A DNA stretch of 16,014 nt from Spirochaetaceae bacterium (GTDB lineage Bacteria; Spirochaetota; Spirochaetia; Treponematales; Breznakiellaceae): positions 1 through 16,014 of the forward strand of contig JAITNO010000044.1 of NCBI GenBank assembly GCA_031290405.1. The letters run 5' to 3'. Below, piece by piece: positions 7,974 to 13,970 of the stretch. The notes under the pieces were generated by a model, which was given only the letters and a program-made list of their open reading frames with translations, was not told the origin of the DNA and searched no databases. Position numbers and translations under genes: made by a program. Position 1 is the first letter of the stretch. Each line of letters begins with the position of its first letter.

Positions 7974-9502
7974 AACTTCTTCGCTTCTTCAAACTCAGCC
8001 CGGACCGCAGACGAAGGTTTCGCCGTCGCCAGACTCACCGTGAGTATCACAGCGCACGAGACCATAAAGGCAGGCAGCAGCTCGTAGACGTTCAACACCG
8101 GCGCCAGACCGGCAATCACATTCTTCCAGAGCACAACCACAATGCCGCCTGAGAGCATCCCCGCCGCGGCCCCAGCCAGCGTCGTCCGCTTCCAGAACAG
8201 CGAAAAAAGGACGAGCGGGCCAAAGCACGCGCCCAGACCCGCCCACGCGTAAGAGACGATCCTAAAGATCGTATCGCTGCCCGTTAACGCCACAAACAAG
8301 CCAAACAGCGTTACGACGAGCATCGTCGCGCGGGCAATCCAGAGCACCGCCTTTTCACTCAAATTCTTCTTGAACGAGTTCTTCAGCAAATCGTTCGCCA
8401 CCGACGACGACGTAATCAGCATATACGAATCCGCCGAACTCATGGAGGCCCCCAGAATCCCCGAGAGCACCAGCCCCGCAAGAACCGGAGGGAAGAAGCG
8501 CCGCGCCATATCCAGGAAAATCAACTCCGAAGCCCCGCCCGACGCATAGAGACCCGGACTCCACGCCCTGCCGATAATCCCAATCGCCACCGCGGCGAAA
8601 AGCGAAACAAAGCACCAACTCACCGCAATCATCCGCGCCTTAGGAAGCCGCCCCGGACTCTTAATCGCCATGAAGCGCAAGAGCACCTGCGGCATCCCAA
8701 AATAGCCAAGCCCCCAGGCCAACGTCGAAACCACGCTGAGCAAAGGAAAGTCCGCCCCCGGCCCAAAGCGCGCCTCCTCACCCGTTACAGGGGCAGCCGC
8801 GCCAAAAATATCCAGAAAACGCGGAAACGAGGCAAGATTATCCGCCACCGCGCCAAACCCGCCCGCCGCGACAATGCCAAACACAAACACCAGCACAATC
8901 GCCGCAATCATCAGAAGCCCCTGCACCAAGTCCGTAAAACTCTCGCCCAGGAAGCCGCCCAGCAGCGTGTAGGCAAAAACCAGCGCCGCCCCGCACACAA
9001 CAATCAGCGCGTAAAACTCAGGCCTTCCGAACAAGGAATTGAAAAGCTTGCCGAAGGTTACAAACTGCGCCCCCACGTAAATGGAGAAAAACAGGATGAT
9101 CATCAGCGACGAAATGATAAGAAGAACGCGCTTCTTGTCGTGGAACCGGTTGCTGAAGAAACTCGGCAGCGTAAACGAGTTGTTCGCCAGCTCCGTATAC
9201 ACGCGCAGGCGCCGCGCCACAAACCTCCAGTTAAGGTAGGTTCCAGCGGCAAGCCCCACCGCCGTCCAAAAAGCTTCACTCATGCCAGTCCAGAACGCCA
9301 GCCCCGGCAAGCCCATAAGCAGCCAGCCGGACATATCCGACGCCTCCGCGCTCAGCGCCGACACCCAGGGCCCCAGCCCCCGCTTGCCCAGAAAAAAACT
9401 CTCCGCGCTGCTGTTGCTCTGCTTCGTAAACATCAGCGCCACGCCAATAATGCAGATGAAGTAAATCCCCATCCCAATCAAAATCTTTACACTTTCAGTC
9501 AC
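7964..9502 (-). CDS. putP: Sodium/solute symporter, PutP (SSS) family
   Basis: 512 residues, normal for the sodium:solute symporter family, with about 13 hydrophobic segments. Features resembling PutP: SAEASDMSGWLLMGLPG near the first segments (Na+ site region), NWRFVARRLRVYTE, SLFGRPEFYALIV, YTLLGGFLGESFTDLVQG (close to PutP TxLGGFxAVxWTDxxQG), and ILGASMSSADSYMLITSS, the second Na+-site motif. Proline is the likely substrate by resemblance, but pantothenate or other amino acids are possible. The start is GTG at 9502, chosen because GGAGGT lies 7 bases upstream; earlier in-frame ATGs at 9526 and 9532 precede that site. First gene of the operon with the lipoprotein and trmB. Confidence 0.93.
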   Translation of the reverse strand: MTESVKILIGMGIYFICIIGVALMFTKQSNSSAESFFLGKRGLGPWVSALSAEASDMSGWLLMGLPGLAFWTGMSEAFWTAVGLAAGTYLNWRFVARRLRVYTELANNSFTLPSFFSNRFHDKKRVLLIISSLMIILFFSIYVGAQFVTFGKLFNSLFGRPEFYALIVVCGAALVFAYTLLGGFLGESFTDLVQGLLMIAAIVLVFVFGIVAAGGFGAVADNLASFPRFLDIFGAAAPVTGEEARFGPGADFPLLSVVSTLAWGLGYFGMPQVLLRFMAIKSPGRLPKARMIAVSWCFVSLFAAVAIGIIGRAWSPGLYASGGASELIFLDMARRFFPPVLAGLVLSGILGASMSSADSYMLITSSSVANDLLKNSFKKNLSEKAVLWIARATMLVVTLFGLFVALTGSDTIFRIVSYAWAGLGACFGPLVLFSLFWKRTTLAGAAAGMLSGGIVVVLWKNVIAGLAPVLNVYELLPAFMVSCAVILTVSLATAKPSSAVRAEFEEAKKLCA

Positions 9503-9527
9503 TTTTCTTACCTCCAATAACCCCATC

Positions 9528-9533
9528 AGCATA
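9528..9533 (-). promoter_or_regulatory. Possible extended -10 element for putP
   Basis: On the minus strand TGGTATGCT gives an extended -10 (TGn plus a TATAAT-like hexamer, 4 of 6) about 25 bases before the putP GTG. No good -35 box is seen. A short leader containing the GGAGGT site would result. Weak support. Confidence 0.25.
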
Positions 9534-9545
9534 CCAGAAGAAATA

Positions 9546-9800
9546 AGAAAGGGGGAGCCCCCCACAAGAAGAGAAGAGGAAGGAGGGGGGCGCGGCGCCC
9601 TGAGCGCGTCTTGCGGCCTACGGCGCTATGCCCCCAGCGGTAGGCTTTTTATCCGCAAGCTGCCTTCCCCAGCTTTCGGCTTTGTTTTCACAGAGAGGAA
9701 GAGGGAAGAAGGGGGGCGCCCCCCCCTGAGCGCGCACTTCGTCGCGCGCTACCCCCCAAGCAGGGGGGGCTCCGCCCCCCCCACGCCGCGAATAGCGGCG
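9546..9800. repeat. GC-rich dispersed repeat copies with strong hairpins
   Basis: Two diverged copies of one element lie about 125 bases apart. Both have a purine-rich GAAGAGG-type lead, GGGGGGCGC (9585-9593 and 9711-9719), CCCTGAGCGCG exactly 13 bases from the start of that box (9598-9608 and 9724-9734), GCGCTA (9623-9628 and 9746-9751) and a C-run. A smaller GGGGG-AG-CCCCC piece is at 9551-9562. The second copy ends in a hairpin of eight pairs (GGGGGGGC, loop TCC, GCCCCCCC, about 9763-9781), followed by CGCCGC-GAATA-GCGGCG at 9784-9800. No convincing gene. It resembles a multi-copy intergenic element, but copy number elsewhere cannot be seen. Confidence 0.65.
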
Positions 9801-10000
9801 CAAATTTACAGACCCAATGCAACGGGACTGTCGTGGGGAACTTACACGTTGAAGTGCGCTACCCGCGCAAGGGCGGCGGATTGGGCGAACAAAGTCCCCG
9901 ATGTGCCGTACCCGCCCCCCCCGCTGGGAGGCCGCGGCGGCCCCCCAGACCCCCCACAAGCCTGGCCGCCCACAAGCGCGGACGACGCAACCACACGTGC
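9801..10000. other. Gene-free spacer before the 21-bp array
   Basis: No supported gene, RNA or terminator. It contains C- and G-runs (for example around 9910-9960) and frames that stay open only through composition. The first recognisable, degenerate array units may begin in its last 20 bases. Confidence 0.5.
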
Positions 10001-10336
10001 AACCAAACCGTTCACACGGCGAACCAACTCGTTCACACGGCGAACCAACTCGTTCACACGTGTAACCAACTCGTTCACACCTGTAACTGACCCAGTTACG
10101 AAGCAAACCAACCCGTTCACGAAGCAAACCAACTCATTCACGAAGCAAACCAACTCGTTCACGAAGCAAACCAACTTGTTCACGAAGCAAACCAACCCGT
10201 TCACGAAGCAAACCAACTTGGTTACAGGTGTAACTAAGTTGGTTACAGGTGTGAACAAGTTGGTTGCACGGCAAACCAACTTGTTCACACGGCAAACCAA
10301 ACCGTTCACACGGCAAAACAAACCCGCCGCGAAGCA
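10001..10336. repeat. 21-bp tandem repeat array, about 16 units
   Basis: Units start at 10001, 10022, 10043, 10064, 10085, 10106 and onward every 21 bases to 10316, with no insertion or deletion; a decayed unit follows at 10337. The typical unit is AACCAA, three variable bases (CTC, CTT, CCC or ACC), GTTCAC, then six bases from a small set (ACGGCG, ACGTGT, ACCTGT, GAAGCA, ACGGCA). The middle units (10106-10210) are nearly identical and end in GAAGCA. The units at about 10224-10265 are inverted. Because 21 is a multiple of 3, open frames run through on both strands. The plus strand would give T-K-Q-T-N-S-F units; the minus strand gives V-N-x-L-V-x-x heptads. Neither has a good start or ribosome binding site, so coding is unproven. 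It is not a CRISPR array, as there are no unique spacers. Confidence 0.9.
10224..10265 (-). repeat. Two inverted units inside the 21-bp array
   Basis: The blocks at 10224-10244 and 10245-10265 read as the array unit on the opposite strand. The reverse complement of 10245-10265 matches the forward unit at 10064-10084 at 20 of 21 positions. The left junction is a quasi-palindrome, AACCAACTTGGTT (10211-10223). Perfect short inverted repeats are GTAACTG-ACC-CAGTTAC (10083-10099) and GTTAC-AGGT-GTAAC (10221-10234). Confidence 0.8.
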
Positions 10337-10427
10337 AAAAAAACCAGCCGCAAGCGAAGCCACACCAGCCTCAAACAAAGCCACACCGGCCGCACACTAA
10401 AAAAACCCAGCCGTCGACAAAGAGGAC

Positions 10428-10456
10428 TTGACACAAAATAAAACCCACAGTACCAT
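10428..10456 (+). promoter_or_regulatory. Sigma-70-type promoter for the Fn3-like gene
   Basis: A perfect -35 box TTGACA (10428-10433), a 17-base spacer and TACCAT (10451-10456; 4 of 6 to TATAAT). The expected start of transcription is near 10463, giving a leader of about 30 bases that holds the AAGGAGGA ribosome binding site. It begins about 90 bases after the end of the repeat array. Confidence 0.6.
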
Positions 10457-10493
10457 CAACCAAAATACAGTATTCACCACTAAGGAGGATTTA

Positions 10494-11222
10494 ATGTCAG
10501 GAAAAAGTTGGCTTCCCGGAAAGAGGGAAGATCAGTTAAGCATGGCGAAAGTATGGTTCACCGTACTGGCGGAGACAAACCCAGCCCCAGGCGGAGGAGA
10601 CCAAACCAACGCCTTCGCGTGGGGCGTGCCGGAAACGCTCGTCATGGAGCTCAATACGCAGATCAGCGCGTGCGCCGAACTGCTCGCAAAACTCGCGGAT
10701 CCGGAGACAAGCACCAAGGTGTCGCGCTCAAAGTGCAAAACAGCCTTCACCCAGTTAAAGAAGAAAATGCGGGCGTTGCGCAAGTATTTCTACCTCGACG
10801 CGTTCCCCGAAGCGGAGCTCGTCCGCTTGGGCCAGCTCCCCTACAACACGTCAGGCGGCGCGTCCATAGCCGACCCCACCGACCACGTGGAGTTCGAGTT
10901 TATCATCGACCCCATAGGCCGCAAGATCATCGTCAGATTCCGCATCCTCGGAAGCAAACGCTGGGGCAAAGGACGCTACCACAGCGTCGAAATACGCTAC
11001 TGGATACTCCCCCTGGACGAAAGCGCCCCCGTCGACGCCGACGCGCCCGGCTGGCAGAGCGACACCGACACCGCCTCACCCTGGGAGACAACCTGCAAAG
11101 GCGAAGACGCAGGCAAACGCATCTGGGTCGCCATGCGCTGGAAAAACGCCTCCACCGGCGAAAGCAACCAACAAGGCGGCCGCGGCCCCTGGAGCGAAAT
11201 CAAAGGCGTCGTCATCCCGTAA
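10494..11222 (+). CDS. Fn3-like domain protein, unknown function
   Basis: 242 residues. The ATG is fixed by a near-perfect AAGGAGGA 4 bases upstream. There is no signal peptide or membrane segment, so it is probably cytoplasmic. Residues about 45-110 look helical and basic (QLKKKMRALRKYFYLDAF). Residues about 130-242 look beta-rich, with VEFEFIIDPIGRKIIVRFRILGS, VEIRYWILPL, IWVAMRWKNAS and the terminal GPWSEI, which resembles the last strands of a fibronectin type III fold. The Fn3 reading is an inference from the W/Y spacing and the WSEI ending. Its own promoter lies directly upstream and a hairpin downstream, so it is probably transcribed alone. It sits beside the repeat array and the small RHH genes, an accessory setting. 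No enzyme motif is seen. Confidence 0.85.
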   Translation: MSGKSWLPGKREDQLSMAKVWFTVLAETNPAPGGGDQTNAFAWGVPETLVMELNTQISACAELLAKLADPETSTKVSRSKCKTAFTQLKKKMRALRKYFYLDAFPEAELVRLGQLPYNTSGGASIADPTDHVEFEFIIDPIGRKIIVRFRILGSKRWGKGRYHSVEIRYWILPLDESAPVDADAPGWQSDTDTASPWETTCKGEDAGKRIWVAMRWKNASTGESNQQGGRGPWSEIKGVVIP

Positions 11223-11232
11223 CCAAAGAAAA

Positions 11233-11256
11233 GCTCCCCGCCCAGCCGCGGGGAGC
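11233..11256 (+). terminator. Hairpin after the Fn3-like gene, possible terminator
   Basis: A perfect nine-pair stem, GCTCCCCGC / GCGGGGAGC, with a six-base loop, 10 bases after the stop codon. There is no T-run after it, so it may be an mRNA-stabilising or pausing hairpin rather than a classic terminator. Confidence 0.5.
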
Positions 11257-11361
11257 AAGGCGGCAGACATGAGCATCCATATGGAGTTCTGTCCGTCCGC
11301 CTTCAACCTATAAGATGCGGGAGCGTCCGTCATAGGCTCATAGAGAGCCAAGGAGAATGCA

Positions 11362-11571
11362 ATGACTGACAAAGAAGCCGATGCCCTGGACGAAGAGCTT
11401 ACCCGGAAGGCGCCTGCGGCAGACCCCGCAAAAGCGCGGCGCGCCGTCCGCATGATAGCCGTCGACGACCTAAGCGCCAAATACCTGACGATAAAGGCCG
11501 CCGCCACCAATCAAACCCCCGAAGCGGTGTTGAGCGGCATAATCCGCACACAGATTGCCGCCGGCGCCTAA
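11362..11571 (+). CDS. Small ribbon-helix-helix-like protein, copy 1
   Basis: 69 residues; GGAG lies 6 bases upstream of the ATG. The C-terminal half, IAVDDLSAKYLTIKAAATNQTPEAVLSGIIRTQIA, has the pattern of a short beta strand followed by two helices, as in ribbon-helix-helix antitoxins and repressors. The N-terminal half (MTDKEADALDEELTRKAP) is acidic. It is a clear paralogue of the next gene: both begin MT-x-x-E-A-x-x-LDEE-x-TR and share VD-x-LSA-x-Y. Spirochaete antitoxins of this shape usually sit beside a small RNase-type toxin, but none is adjacent on either side, so the toxin role is open. A self-binding transcription regulator is the likely activity (inference). Confidence 0.75.
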   Translation: MTDKEADALDEELTRKAPAADPAKARRAVRMIAVDDLSAKYLTIKAAATNQTPEAVLSGIIRTQIAAGA

Positions 11572-11601
11572 AGGGGCGGCAAGGGAACAAGGACGACGGA
11601 A

Positions 11602-11838
11602 ATGAGCCGCATGACGGAAGAAGAGGCAACCAAGTTGGACGAAGAAGTCACCCGAAACCCGCCGGCAGTGAAGTCCGGGCAGAAAGGCGGATTCTTCGCC
11701 GAACACGCGGGCAACATCGTCGTCGTGGACAACCTTTCCGCCGCCTACATCCGCTCTCGCGCGGAAGCCACCGGAAAAAGCCAGACGGAAGTCGCAGGTG
11801 AGCTGGTCCGCCAGCGCATTGCCGTCCCTTCCCCTTAG
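11602..11838 (+). CDS. Small ribbon-helix-helix-like protein, copy 2
   Basis: 78 residues from ATG 11602, with AAGGA 8 bases upstream; ATG 11611 (MTEEEATKLDEEV) aligns exactly with the start of copy 1 and is an alternative. The C-terminal half, VVVDNLSAAYIRSRAEATGKSQTEVAGELVRQRIA, is a better match to an RHH fold (strand VVVDNL, helix AAYIRSRAEATG, helix QTEVAGELVRQRI) than copy 1. The middle, GQKGGFFAEHAGN, is a flexible linker absent from copy 1. It lies 30 bases after copy 1, so co-transcription is likely. No toxin gene follows; a structured spacer does. Confidence 0.75.
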   Translation: MSRMTEEEATKLDEEVTRNPPAVKSGQKGGFFAEHAGNIVVVDNLSAAYIRSRAEATGKSQTEVAGELVRQRIAVPSP

Positions 11839-11855
11839 CGGAGAATGGGCAAAGA

Positions 11856-11935
11856 GCCGGCGACGGACGCCGGCAGGACACACAGTATTTTACGCCGCGC
11901 GAGCGGCGTGGAAGAGGCCGCCCGTAGAGGCGGTT
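11856..11935 (+). other. Run of three hairpins, possible structured RNA or leader
   Basis: Three stems lie one after another in 80 bases: GCCGGCG-ACGGA-CGCCGGC (11856-11874), ACGCCGC-GCGA-GCGGCGT with a GNRA-type tetraloop (11892-11909), and GGCCGCC-CGTAGA-GGCGGTT with two G-U pairs (11916-11935). They occupy the gap between the second RHH gene and the DUF3332 lipoprotein. They could be a 3' end structure of the RHH transcript, the 5' leader of the lipoprotein mRNA, or a small RNA. No T-run follows any stem, so a simple terminator is unlikely. No known riboswitch family is recognised. Confidence 0.45.
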
Positions 11936-11982
11936 CACAATAACCATCGTCGGCGGACGTTAAACGCGCAAGGAGCATGAGT

Positions 11983-12453
11983 ATGAATGTCAAGAAACGA
12001 ATTCTGTGCACGGTTCTCGCGGCATCTGTCGTGGGAATGAGTTTGAGCGGCTGCGCCGGCAAGTATGCGTTGTTCAATAAGGCGCACCCCGCCATCGGCA
12101 ACCTCGGCGGAAAATGGGTCGGAGCCGTCGTAAACTGGATTATTGGGATTCCCATCGTCTACCCAATTTCCATATTCGCCGACGCCTGCATCTTCAACGT
12201 CATCGAATTCTGGAGCGGCAAAAACCTGTTGGCGTCCGCAAACCAGTTCGAACAATCCGACGAAAACGGAAACCGCCTCGCCGCAGTCAAAAACGACGAC
12301 GGCACCCTCTCCGTCAAGGTTACCGGCGCCTCAGGCGAAACAAGCGCCTACCTGCTCGACCGCGTGGGGGACGACGTCAGCCTGTTCGACTCAAGCGGCG
12401 CGCTCATCGCCTCCCATACGGTAACGAGGGAGGAATTGGCCGGCCTGCGGTAA
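11983..12453 (+). CDS. DUF3332-family lipoprotein
   Basis: 156 residues from ATG 11983, chosen because AAGGAG lies 7 bases upstream; ATG 11977 is too close to that site. MNVKKRILCTVLAASVVGMSLSGC is a lipoprotein signal with lipobox LSGC (Cys24). The mature part has a DUF3332 pattern: CAGKYALFNKAHPAIGNLGGKWVGAVVNWIIGIPIVYPIS, then ADACIFNVIEFWSGKN, with two hydrophobic helices. The C-terminal region (VKVTGASGETSAYLLDRVGDDVSLFDSSG) is polar and beta-like. DUF3332 proteins are widespread in Gram-negative bacteria and have no established function. The gene is followed by a very strong terminator and preceded by structured spacer sequence, so it may be a single-gene unit. Confidence 0.9.
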   Translation: MNVKKRILCTVLAASVVGMSLSGCAGKYALFNKAHPAIGNLGGKWVGAVVNWIIGIPIVYPISIFADACIFNVIEFWSGKNLLASANQFEQSDENGNRLAAVKNDDGTLSVKVTGASGETSAYLLDRVGDDVSLFDSSGALIASHTVTREELAGLR

Positions 12454-12463
12454 CGCGCCGCCT

Positions 12464-12501
12464 AAGAAAGACCCCGCGCGGCAACGCACGGGGTCTTTCT
12501 T
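12464..12501 (+). terminator. Strong rho-independent terminator, likely bidirectional
   Basis: Thirteen perfect pairs, AAGAAAGACCCCG (12464-12476) with CGGGGTCTTTCTT (12489-12501). The stem can continue inward past one mismatch to GCG-GCAA-CGC, a GNRA tetraloop. T-rich flanks occur on both strands, so it can also serve femX, which ends at 12520 on the other strand. A second inverted repeat, CCCAGCCG/CGGCTGGG (12503-12532), overlaps the femX 3' end. Confidence 0.88.
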
Positions 12502-12519
12502 TCCCAGCCGCCTGGGCGC

Positions 12520-13578
12520 CTAGTCGGCTGGGTTGCGGGCGCGCCCCGCCTGGAGCGCGCGCTTTTTTACGTCGCGGGCCCGCTTCCGCAGCCGCTCAAC
12601 GCGGCGAAAGAGCGCGTAGAGGATGGGTTTGACCGGATAGTCCCAGCTTCCGGCGCGGTGGACGACGACTCCGCCAAAACCGGTCTTGAAGCGATGGAGG
12701 CCCGCCATAGGATGGGCCGGATCGGCGTCGGGCGGGATGCCGAAGAGGTCGTACGCGACGGCTCCGGCGGCCTTTGCGTCGCGCATGGCCTGCCATTGGA
12801 GCGCGTGGGGGGCCATAAGACCGCGATGACGCCCGCTGGAGGCCCCGTAGAGGTAGGTCGCGACCTGCCCGCGGAAGAGGACGACGACGCCGGCGACGGG
12901 CTGCCCCTCCCCATAGGCGAGGTAGAGGCGGAGCGTCTCGCCGGAAGCGCGGGCGCAGGCGAAGAGGCGCCGGTAATAGGCCTCTTCGTGCAGGGCGATG
13001 CCGTCCCGCCTCGCGGTTTCCCGCAAAAGACGGTAAAAATCGTCGAGGCCGGCTTCGTCGGCTTGCCGCACGGCGACTTTCCGTCCGCCGAGGCGGACGT
13101 TGTAACGGCATTTGCTCTTCATGCGGGACAGGATGGCCTCCTCGCCGGCGCATAAATCGACGAGCGCCGTGTCCGGCGCCTGGATGTCGGCGGCCGCGCG
13201 GACAAAAGGCTCTGGGAAGGGCCGGCTCCCCTCCCCTCCCCTCCAGGGCGGGTCGAAGCGGATAAAGACGGCGTCCCGCGGCAAGAGGGGTTGTAGGGCG
13301 GCGGCCAGAAGGGGCAAGGCGGCGGAGCGTTCGGCGTCCGACAACTCTAAGACGGAGGGGATTTCCGGGCCCCAAGGCACGTAAGCCAGCGCGAAGCCCC
13401 GCGCAAGAACGCGGTGCAGAACGAGGAGCGGCGCGGCGCCCGTCCGCCACTCGGCGCTAAAGGCGAAGGCCTTCCAGCCGAAGCTTTCCTTGAAGGTTCC
13501 CCAGAAGGAACTCTGCAAAAAAGAACCGGCAACGGAGCACACGGACAAATCGGCAGGTACGAGTCTTACGAAGGGCAT
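12520..13578 (-). CDS. FemAB/FemX-like peptidoglycan bridge aminoacyltransferase
   Basis: 352 residues. Fem-family proteins have two GNAT-like folds and add amino acids from aminoacyl-tRNA to the side chain of lipid II to build the peptidoglycan cross-bridge. Matching features: FLQSSFWGTFKESFGW at the start, YVPWGPE, SRMKSKCRYNVRLGGRKVAV (the family R/K-x-x-N-x-R-x-A/G motif), DFYRLLRETARRDGI, and ATYLYGASSGRHRGLMAPHALQWQAMRDAKAAGAVAYDLFGIPP, the hallmark second-domain segment. A long basic C-terminal tail follows (RRVERLRKRARDVKKR). The amino acid added is unknown. The chosen ATG is 6 bases after the PIN-gene stop; ATG 13605 would overlap that gene by 22 bases. No clear ribosome binding site is visible for either. 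Confidence 0.9.
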   Translation of the reverse strand: MPFVRLVPADLSVCSVAGSFLQSSFWGTFKESFGWKAFAFSAEWRTGAAPLLVLHRVLARGFALAYVPWGPEIPSVLELSDAERSAALPLLAAALQPLLPRDAVFIRFDPPWRGGEGSRPFPEPFVRAAADIQAPDTALVDLCAGEEAILSRMKSKCRYNVRLGGRKVAVRQADEAGLDDFYRLLRETARRDGIALHEEAYYRRLFACARASGETLRLYLAYGEGQPVAGVVVLFRGQVATYLYGASSGRHRGLMAPHALQWQAMRDAKAAGAVAYDLFGIPPDADPAHPMAGLHRFKTGFGGVVVHRAGSWDYPVKPILYALFRRVERLRKRARDVKKRALQAGRARNPAD

Positions 13579-13583
13579 ATTTT

Positions 13584-13970
13584 TTATTCTTGCCACGGAT
13601 TGCATACGGACAATCCCGGGATGTTCTTAAAATCATCGACGTTCCGCGTCAGCAGGGTGAAATCATTCAGCATTGCAGTGGCGGCAATAACGGCGTCGGG
13701 GAGTTTGATTTTGCTCCGACGGCAGAGGTCTATGGCCGCGTCCACCGTTGGGTCGTCCAGCGGATGGACGACCGAGCAGTCGACAAAGTCCGACAGTACC
13801 TTTTCATCCTCCGGCGGCACGTTGAACCGGAGGACCTCGATCTTTGAAATGACGGAAATGTGCGGAATGTCGTCCACGACGGCGGATATGAACTCCATGC
13901 CTGCCGGGGGCAGTTTGTTGCCCAGATAACCGATAATCACGTTGGAATCTAAGAGATGGGTCGTTTCCAC
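13584..13970 (-). CDS. PIN-domain toxin, VapC-like
   Basis: 128 residues, the usual size for VapC. PIN domains are Mg2+-dependent ribonucleases. The acidic site residues are in place: Asp8 in LLDSNVIIGYL, Glu45 in ISKIEVLRF, Asp92 in KLPDAVIAATA, and Asp112/Asp113 in LLTRNVDDF. The start is GTG, inside the end of the antitoxin gene (22-base overlap), as is typical for toxin-antitoxin pairs. The neighbouring femX gene follows almost directly on the same strand. The target RNA is not predictable; many VapC toxins cut tRNA or rRNA. Confidence 0.92.
   Translation of the reverse strand: METTHLLDSNVIIGYLGNKLPPAGMEFISAVVDDIPHISVISKIEVLRFNVPPEDEKVLSDFVDCSVVHPLDDPTVDAAIDLCRRSKIKLPDAVIAATAMLNDFTLLTRNVDDFKNIPGLSVCNPWQE

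Noticed and set aside
10052..10066. parS-like centromere site (GTTCACACGTGTAAC)
   Set aside because: The palindrome is produced once where two array variants meet; it differs from known parS and no parA or parB is in the window.
10001..10336. CRISPR array
   Set aside because: The repeats abut with no unique spacers, the period is 21 bases and no cas gene is present.
9849..10400. Plus-strand repeat protein (T-K-Q-T-N-S-F units)
   Set aside because: It starts at a TTG without a ribosome binding site, has no secretion signal, and frames on both strands are open because of the repeat composition.
10428..10493. Upstream start for the Fn3-like gene at 10428
   Set aside because: This codon is the -35 box of the promoter, and ATG 10494 has a near-perfect ribosome binding site.
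11309..11314. Promoter for the RHH genes (TATAAG)
   Set aside because: A good -10-like hexamer, but no -35 box at 16-18 bases.
12596..13450. Arginine-rich frame antisense-shifted within femX
   Set aside because: It is a shadow of the FemX-like gene; the residues are dominated by R, A, P and G from GC-rich codons.
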